A stretch of DNA of 64,000 nt from Bacteroidaceae bacterium (GTDB lineage Bacteria; Bacteroidota; Bacteroidia; Bacteroidales; Bacteroidaceae). A program made the translations under genes and the position numbers. Below the pieces are notes generated by a model. It was not told the origin of the DNA. It made no database searches and saw only the letters and a program-made list of their open reading frames with translations. Shown here piece after piece: positions 58,799 through 64,000 of this stretch. Position 1 is the first letter of the stretch. Each line of letters opens with the position of its first letter. The stretch covers positions 62,001 through 126,000 of the forward strand of contig JAGCDQ010000076.1 in the NCBI GenBank assembly GCA_017651245.1, given 5' to 3'.

Positions 58799-60711
58799 AA
58801 AATCCAATCACGTATATACGGCATTCCCTCTCAACGAGGATTGGTCTGATGATCATGTTTTGTGCTGTGGTCGTCTTCGTGGTGTCTCTCGGATTCCTCT
58901 ACGTGAAGTCGCGCAACTATGTTCGTGAAGATGCCATGCACAGAGCCTCCACTGTGCTCAATAACACAACATTGAGAGTGACGGAGATTCTGAATGAAGT
59001 GGAGATTGCCACCAACAACACCGACTGGTTGGTGCGTACTCATTTGCAACCCGACTCCATTAGAATGTATTCTCGACGTATTATTGAGACTAATTCTAAT
59101 TTCAATGGATGTTCTATTTCTTTTGAACCTTATTTCTTCCCGGAAGAAGGAAAGTATTTCTCTGTCTATTCTTCATGGAGTGGTGACACTATCGAGACAG
59201 AGCAGGAAGGCAGTGACGAATACTGTTATTTCGAGAAGGAATGGTACACTGTACCAAAACGGCAAAATGTTGCATGTTGGGTTGATCCATTCTTCGATGA
59301 TTATGAAGATGATGGTGAACACCATGAAATGATTACTTCTTATGCCATTCCGCTTATCAACGAAGGCGGGCAATGCATTGGTGTCATTTCCACAGACCTC
59401 TCTTTGGAATGGCTTTCCACAACCATCTCTGCACAGATGCCGTCTCAACGTTCCTATTGTATTATGGTGAGTAGGGACGGAACCTATTTTGTGCACCCTG
59501 ATCAGGAAAAGCTCGTGAATCAGACCATCTTCTCTAATACTGACCCTGATTATGATGCAGACAAGATTGCTCTCGGAAATGCTATGGTTCGAGGAGAGGA
59601 CGGCATAAAGCGCCTTGTGCTGGATGATGAGGTCTGCTATGTCTTTTATCGTCAATTACCTCAAACGGGATGGAGCATGGCAATTGTCTATCCTGAAGAC
59701 GAGATATTCCGAGGCTACAACAATCTTTACTACATTGTTCTTGCTGTCATTGGTGTAGGATTGTTGTTGCTGCTCATCTTATGTCGGCAAATTATTAACA
59801 ATGCCATCAAGCCTGTCAATCAGCTTGCCAAACAAGCACGTTACATTGCTGCTGGTAACTTTGATGAACGAATACCTCGTAGCGACCGCATTGACCCTGT
59901 CGGACGTTTGCAGAATATGTTCAGTGACATGCAGCAGTATATTTCTGGCTACATCAATGACATCCATCGCATGAATGACGAGATAGAGCAGCGTAACGGC
60001 GAATTGATTGTTGCCAACCAACAAGCACAAAAAGCGCTGGAGAAGAAGATTGCCTTCATGCAAGATTTGACTCATCAGGTTCGTACGCCATTGAATATCA
60101 TTATCGGTTTCTCACAAGTGCTTCGTATGGGGTGTCAGGATATTCCTGACGAAGAGATGGCGACCATTATGGATGCCATGCAGGAGAACACCAAGAATCT
60201 CAGGGGTATTGTTGACAAACTTCTCGTCGCAGCCCTCTTTGAGAATAAAGAAGGTGTGAAGAAGGATAGTAATGTTTACTGTAATGCGGTTTGTCGTCAA
60301 GTGATGGGTGAAACCCACAGCAAGAATCCTGGTGCAGTGACGCTTCATTTCACCACATCTGTTCCAGAAGATTTCGCCATCTTCTCCAACAAGAATGTGA
60401 TAGCCAAAGTGCTTCAGCAGATGCTTGACAATGCAAACCAATTCACGAAGCAAGGTACCATCACCCTTGATTGCCAACAGCTTTCTCCTGAGACCGTCAG
60501 TTTCATTGTCTCCGATACAGGTATTGGCATTGATGAGGCTGATGCGGAACGTGTGTTTGAACAATTCACGAAGTTGGATTATTATAGCGAGGGACTTGGA
60601 TTGGGCCTTACACTCTGCCGCTATAGTGCGGAAGGTATGGGTGGCACCTTCACGCTCGACATGACCTACAAAGAGGGAGCTCGGTTTGTCATGACCTTGC
60701 CAATAGCGTGA
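58795..60711 (+). CDS. dCache-HAMP histidine kinase
   Basis: A 638-residue sensor kinase, paralogous to the upstream gene: membrane segments at about 14-36 and 318-338, a periplasmic double Cache domain, HAMP, HisKA with DLTHQVRTPLN (His427), then the ATPase domain with the N-box LDNANQF, G1 VSDTGIGIDEAD and G2 GLGLGLTLCR. No receiver domain and no response-regulator gene in the window. It forms a three-gene unit with the binding protein and the histidine-less sensor. Confidence 0.93.
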   Translation: MKNPITYIRHSLSTRIGLMIMFCAVVVFVVSLGFLYVKSRNYVREDAMHRASTVLNNTTLRVTEILNEVEIATNNTDWLVRTHLQPDSIRMYSRRIIETNSNFNGCSISFEPYFFPEEGKYFSVYSSWSGDTIETEQEGSDEYCYFEKEWYTVPKRQNVACWVDPFFDDYEDDGEHHEMITSYAIPLINEGGQCIGVISTDLSLEWLSTTISAQMPSQRSYCIMVSRDGTYFVHPDQEKLVNQTIFSNTDPDYDADKIALGNAMVRGEDGIKRLVLDDEVCYVFYRQLPQTGWSMAIVYPEDEIFRGYNNLYYIVLAVIGVGLLLLLILCRQIINNAIKPVNQLAKQARYIAAGNFDERIPRSDRIDPVGRLQNMFSDMQQYISGYINDIHRMNDEIEQRNGELIVANQQAQKALEKKIAFMQDLTHQVRTPLNIIIGFSQVLRMGCQDIPDEEMATIMDAMQENTKNLRGIVDKLLVAALFENKEGVKKDSNVYCNAVCRQVMGETHSKNPGAVTLHFTTSVPEDFAIFSNKNVIAKVLQQMLDNANQFTKQGTITLDCQQLSPETVSFIVSDTGIGIDEADAERVFEQFTKLDYYSEGLGLGLTLCRYSAEGMGGTFTLDMTYKEGARFVMTLPIA

Positions 60712-60797
60712 CTTTTTCTGTTTTTCCTTTGCATTGTGCTCACTTAATCGTGCCGTTGAACAGCGTTCTAAGGTACTCACGTTCGGAAAAACTCAAA

Positions 60798-60833
60798 TAT
60801 ATTTGTTTTTTCTCTCACTTAATCGTACCTTTG
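60798..60833 (+). promoter_or_regulatory. Promoter of the aminotransferase gene
   Basis: TTTG (60802-60805), 20 bp, TACCTTTG (60826-60833), 40 bp before the ATG. An overlapping second -7-like box TATATTTG (60798-60805) is also present. Confidence 0.7.
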
Positions 60834-60873
60834 CACTCGAAAAGGAACAAGAATTATTTTTATCTGATCAGAT

Positions 60874-62076
60874 ATGCCTAAAATTTCAATACGAGGAACG
60901 GAGATGCCGAGTTCGCCTATCCGCAAACTGGCACCTCTAGCTGAGGATGCTAAAAAGCGTGGCATCAAGGTTTATCACCTGAACATCGGACAGCCCGACC
61001 TGCCCACTCCGCAGGTGGCATTGGATGCCATCAGGAACATCGACCGCAAGATTCTGGAGTATAGCCCTTCGCAGGGTTATCGCAGCTACCGTGAGAAGTT
61101 GGTCAACTACTATGCGAAGTATGACATCAACTTGACTGCGGACGACATCATTATCACTAGCGGTGGTAGTGAGGCGGTGCTGTTCTCATTCTTGGCTTGC
61201 CTCAATCCTGGCGATGAAATCATTGTGCCAGAACCTGCTTATGCCAACTATATGGCGTTTGCTATTTCGGCTGGTGCTGTGATTCGCACGATTGCAACGA
61301 CGATTGACGAGGGTTTCTCGCTTCCCAAGGTGGAAAAGTTTGAGGAACTCATCAATGAGCGCACTCGCGCCATCCTCATCTGCAACCCCAACAACCCGAC
61401 GGGTTATCTCTATACACGTCGTGAGATGAATCAGATTCGTGACCTCGTGAAGAAGTATGACCTTTATCTCTTCTCCGATGAGGTGTATCGCGAGTTCATC
61501 TACACGGGCTCTCCATACATTTCGGCATGCCACCTCGAAGGCATTGAGCAGAATGTGGTGCTGATTGACTCTGTGTCGAAGCGATACAGCGAGTGTGGCA
61601 TCCGTATTGGTGCGCTCATTACGAAGAACGAGGAAATCCGCAAGGCGGTGATGAAGTTCTGTCAGGCACGCCTCAGTCCTCCACTCATCGGACAGATTGC
61701 TGCAGAGGCAAGTCTCGATGCACCAGAGGAGTACAGCCGTGATGTGTATGATGAATATGTGGAGCGACGCAAGTGTCTCATTGACGGCTTGAACCGCATT
61801 CCTGGTGTCTATTCGCCTATCCCTATGGGAGCCTTCTACACGGTGGCTCGTCTGCCTGTGGATGACTGCGAGAAGTTCTGCGCTTGGTGTCTTTCTGAGT
61901 TCAACTATGAGGGTGAGACAGTCATGATGGCTCCTGCGGCTGGTTTCTACACGACGCCAGGAGCTGGTAAGAACGAGGTGCGTATTGCCTATGTGCTCAA
62001 GAAGGAAGACCTTGTGAGGGCACTCTTCGTGCTGAGAAAGGCATTGGAGGCTTATCCAGGGAGAATTGAAAGTTGA
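60874..62076 (+). CDS. PLP-dependent class I/II aminotransferase
   Basis: A 400-residue fold-type I aminotransferase. The PLP lysine is Lys236 in DSVSKRYSECGIRIG; NPNNPTGYLYTR and the late R(I)AY are also present. It resembles the aspartate/aromatic aminotransferase group; the amino acid cannot be decided. A strong promoter is upstream. A phrase repeat separates it from the next gene. Confidence 0.9.
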   Translation: MPKISIRGTEMPSSPIRKLAPLAEDAKKRGIKVYHLNIGQPDLPTPQVALDAIRNIDRKILEYSPSQGYRSYREKLVNYYAKYDINLTADDIIITSGGSEAVLFSFLACLNPGDEIIVPEPAYANYMAFAISAGAVIRTIATTIDEGFSLPKVEKFEELINERTRAILICNPNNPTGYLYTRREMNQIRDLVKKYDLYLFSDEVYREFIYTGSPYISACHLEGIEQNVVLIDSVSKRYSECGIRIGALITKNEEIRKAVMKFCQARLSPPLIGQIAAEASLDAPEEYSRDVYDEYVERRKCLIDGLNRIPGVYSPIPMGAFYTVARLPVDDCEKFCAWCLSEFNYEGETVMMAPAAGFYTTPGAGKNEVRIAYVLKKEDLVRALFVLRKALEAYPGRIES

Positions 62077-62110
62077 AAGTTTAGAGTTTAGCGTTATCGT
62101 TAAGGTTTTC
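62070..62110 (+). repeat. Mixed hexamer/heptamer phrase repeat
   Basis: Heptamers TTGAAAG, TTGAAAG and TTTAGAG grade into hexamers GTTATC, GTTAAG (62092-62107). It joins both unit lengths of the repeat family in one place, between the aminotransferase and the permease gene. Confidence 0.7.
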
Positions 62111-62111
62111 A

Positions 62112-63359
62112 TTGAATTTCGAACTATTCATAGCTAAGCGTATCTACGCAGACAAATCGGAGGACGGGGAAAGGTTTTCCCGTCCTGCTATTCGTATAGC
62201 GATGTTGGGCGTGGCGATAGGTGTGGCTGTGATGATATTGAGTCTGGCTGTGGTGCTGGGCTTCAAGCATGAGGTTAGTTCAAAGGTGGTGGGCTTTGGC
62301 AGTCACATTCAGGTGGTGAGTCTGACGCAAAACCAAAACTATGAGATGATGCCTGTGCTGACCAACGACACCCTTATTCGCAAGGTGAAGAAGGTGCGAG
62401 GCGTCAGCCATATTCAGAAGTTTGCCACGAAGATTGGCATTCTGAAGACTGAGGAAAACTTTCGTGGTTTGACCTTCAAGGGAGTGGGGGAGGACTACGA
62501 CCTTTCCTTTTTCCGTAGTTCAATGGTGGACGGACAAGTGCCAAAGTTTTCTTCTAAAGAAGCTTCCAATGAAATATTGTTATCGAAGAAGGTGGCAGGC
62601 GACCTTGGCGTGAAGACAGGCAACAAGATATTTGCCTACTTCATGGGTGAGGAATCGATGCGGGCACGTCGCTTCAAGGTGGCGGGCATCTTTGCCACCA
62701 ACATGAACGACTACGATAAGAACTATGTCATTACCGATATCTATACAGTTCGCAAACTGAATGGCTGGGATGAAGAGATGTCGTCGGGATTGGAAGTGAC
62801 GGTGAACGACTTTGACCACGTGGAGGAATTGACGCGTAAGCTCCAGTTCATTCATCAGGGAGTGGACAGGAACGGAGTGACCTATGGCGTGTTCAGCATC
62901 AAGGAAATGGCTGCACACACCTTTGCGTGGTTGTCGGTCTTGGATATGAACGTGGTGATGATTCTCGTGTTGATGATTTTGGTGAGTGCCTTCACCGTTG
63001 TCAGCGGATTGCTCATCATCATGCTCGAACGCATCAATATGATAGGCACCTTGAAAGTGTTGGGAGCCACGAACGTATCGGTTAGAAAGATTTTCATTAA
63101 TTTCAGCATCATGCTGGTGGGACAAGGCTTGCTTTGGGGTAATGTGTTCGGACTGCTCCTTTGCTGGATTCAGCAGCAATTCCACCTCATCTCGCTCGAT
63201 GCTACCGTCTATTATATAGACTCTGTACCCATCCAGTTCAATTGGTGGCTCATCCTTGCCATCAATCTCATCACGCTGCTTATCTCATCCCTTGTCATCT
63301 GGGGTAGTTCCCATCTCATTAGCATCGGCAAACCCTCTGAGACCATCCGCTACGAATAA
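62112..63359 (+). CDS. FtsX-family ABC permease (LolC/LolE-like)
   Basis: A 415-residue permease: one N-terminal membrane segment (about 28-50), a periplasmic domain, then three segments near the C-terminus with the FtsX signature ERINMIGTLKVLGATNVSVRK. LolC/E-type proteins release lipoproteins from the inner membrane with LolD. No ATPase gene adjoins it; the LolD-like ATPase at 43071 already has its own permease. The start appears to be TTG at 62112 (TTG AAT TTC), giving MNFELFIAKRIY. Confidence 0.88.
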   Translation: MNFELFIAKRIYADKSEDGERFSRPAIRIAMLGVAIGVAVMILSLAVVLGFKHEVSSKVVGFGSHIQVVSLTQNQNYEMMPVLTNDTLIRKVKKVRGVSHIQKFATKIGILKTEENFRGLTFKGVGEDYDLSFFRSSMVDGQVPKFSSKEASNEILLSKKVAGDLGVKTGNKIFAYFMGEESMRARRFKVAGIFATNMNDYDKNYVITDIYTVRKLNGWDEEMSSGLEVTVNDFDHVEELTRKLQFIHQGVDRNGVTYGVFSIKEMAAHTFAWLSVLDMNVVMILVLMILVSAFTVVSGLLIIMLERINMIGTLKVLGATNVSVRKIFINFSIMLVGQGLLWGNVFGLLLCWIQQQFHLISLDATVYYIDSVPIQFNWWLILAINLITLLISSLVIWGSSHLISIGKPSETIRYE

Positions 63360-63414
63360 TGGTCGTGAAGCCAGTAGTGATTCGTTACAAGTCGATGATT
63401 TCAATCCTATTCAA

Positions 63415-63894
63415 TCATTCTTCTGTGTCATCTTCCACTTCACAATGCAGGAATCCCATTTCCTTGGCCTTTTCTTGATTCATCAGGAAATAGATGGCCT
63501 CGCCCTCATTACATAATTCACCTTTCGAATTGGTGATTTCAGCATTGATATACACCAGATTCCTCACCTGCTTCGTGACTTTAGCCCGTATGGTCAACTT
63601 GGGTTCTGTGGTCGGGATGGCTTTCTTGAATTTTACATTCAGCTGAACGGTATAGCCGCTGGTCTGTAGCTTACGGGTGACCACCCATCCGCACACTTCG
63701 TCAATCAGCGTGCTCAGGATGCCACCATGCATGGTGTTGATCCATCCTTGATAATTATGTTCGGGATGCCACGTGCTGACTATATAGTCGCCATCCTCAT
63801 AGAACTCCAAGTGAAGCCCGATGGGATTGTCTGGACAACAAGCAAAACAGTTGTACTCGGGATGTCCGAGCCAAGGGTTGATTATTTTCTTCAT
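63415..63894 (-). CDS. PaaI-type hotdog thioesterase
   Basis: A 159-residue single-hotdog protein with the substrate-pocket motif NTMHGGILSTLIDE (about 53-66) and a preceding NPIGLHLEF, as in PaaI/YbgC-type acyl-CoA thioesterases. The acyl substrate is unknown. Minus-strand -7 box TAACTTTG (63960-63953) lies 58 bp upstream. Confidence 0.87.
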   Translation of the reverse strand: MKKIINPWLGHPEYNCFACCPDNPIGLHLEFYEDGDYIVSTWHPEHNYQGWINTMHGGILSTLIDEVCGWVVTRKLQTSGYTVQLNVKFKKAIPTTEPKLTIRAKVTKQVRNLVYINAEITNSKGELCNEGEAIYFLMNQEKAKEMGFLHCEVEDDTEE

Positions 63895-63952
63895 TCTGTT
63901 CAGTTTAGTTTTCTCTATTTGTTTTTCTCATCAATTCATTTAAAACTATTTG

Positions 63953-63960
63953 CAAAGTTA
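63953..63960 (-). promoter_or_regulatory. -7 box of the thioesterase gene
   Basis: Minus-strand TAACTTTG, 58 bp before the ATG at 63894; no clear -33 partner. Confidence 0.5.
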
Positions 63961-63982
63961 TGAATAATCATAGAATTATCCC

Positions 63983-63990
63983 TATATTTG
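63983..63990 (+). promoter_or_regulatory. Probable -7 box of a gene beyond the right edge
   Basis: TATATTTG on the plus strand, 10 bp before the window ends; no start codon is visible inside the window. Confidence 0.4.
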
Positions 63991-64000
63991 TACCCACTTT

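Noticed and set aside
1-64000. tRNA, rRNA, transposase, integrase and attachment sites
   Set aside because: I looked for tRNA cloverleaf blocks, IS-type proteins and direct-repeat-bounded inserts and saw none. A systematic search (tRNA and covariance models) would be needed to be sure.

Overview
The window looks like chromosomal DNA from a gut or oral Bacteroidetes close to Prevotella. The evidence is: about 45-50% G+C; the Bacteroidetes promoter signature (TTTG/TTG, 18-23 bp, then TAnnTTTG) in front of many genes; no consistent Shine-Dalgarno sequences; and many families typical of this phylum (HU-CCDC81/SPOR protein, DUF4270, DUF4738, DUF4836, DUF6057 and DUF6261 proteins, fimbrillin-like lipoproteins, AraC regulators, a two-part DUF4270/glycogen-synthase-like pair). 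I see no rRNA, tRNA, transposase, integrase, CRISPR array or phage gene. The genus is inferred, not proven.

Layout, left to right. 1-5.3 kb: end of a DUF1015 gene, a YigZ/IMPACT protein, an exported 14-repeat MORN protein, a YhcH protein and a eukaryote-like glycogen branching enzyme. 5.3-7.7 kb: a DUF6057 membrane protein and a Rid-domain protein, convergent. 7.7-14.5 kb (minus strand): a likely operon of outer-membrane porin, imelysin lipoprotein, di-heme cytochrome lipoprotein and a CcsBA cytochrome c maturation protein. 14.7-18 kb: an accessory stretch with a 49-residue small protein, a fimbrillin-like lipoprotein, a 42-bp minisatellite, a DUF6261 protein and a 56-residue minus-strand small protein. 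18-21.4 kb: NhaA and two tandem AraC regulators. 21.4-26.3 kb (minus): FHA protein, HU/SPOR protein, SecG, a TPR-like protein, LptE and a sigma-54 activator. 26.4-33.6 kb: a lipoprotein and an AraC regulator facing a complete RND efflux operon (adaptor, pump, TolC). 33.6-38.8 kb: DUF2752 protein, 5'-nucleotidase-like enzyme, J-domain protein, a second DUF6261 gene with its own 41-bp minisatellite in the leader, and a DUF4738 lipoprotein. 38.9-49.4 kb (plus): methionine aminopeptidase, TsaD, RsmE, a DUF4836 lipoprotein with an ABC ATPase and an FtsX-like permease, an AmgK-like kinase fused to a RapZ C-terminal domain followed by a MurU-like enzyme, a ModF-like double ATPase and a YqiA-like esterase. 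49.4-54.4 kb (minus): DUF4270 lipoprotein, glycogen-synthase N-domain protein, MBL hydrolase, AspS. 54.6-64 kb: OmpA lipoprotein, MtgA, a three-gene sensory module (NMT1/THI5-like binding protein, sensor with a histidine-less kinase remnant, true histidine kinase), an aminotransferase, a LolC/E-like permease and a thioesterase.

The strongest leads are the three-gene sensory module, in which one of two paralogous sensors has Asp exactly where the other has the phospho-accepting His; the two DUF6261 genes that each lie just downstream of a 41/42-bp minisatellite and share a Gly/Asn/Asp tail; a family of 6-9 bp 'phrase' repeats scattered between genes and once inside a coding region in frame; the kinase-RapZ fusion; and the imelysin/di-heme operon.
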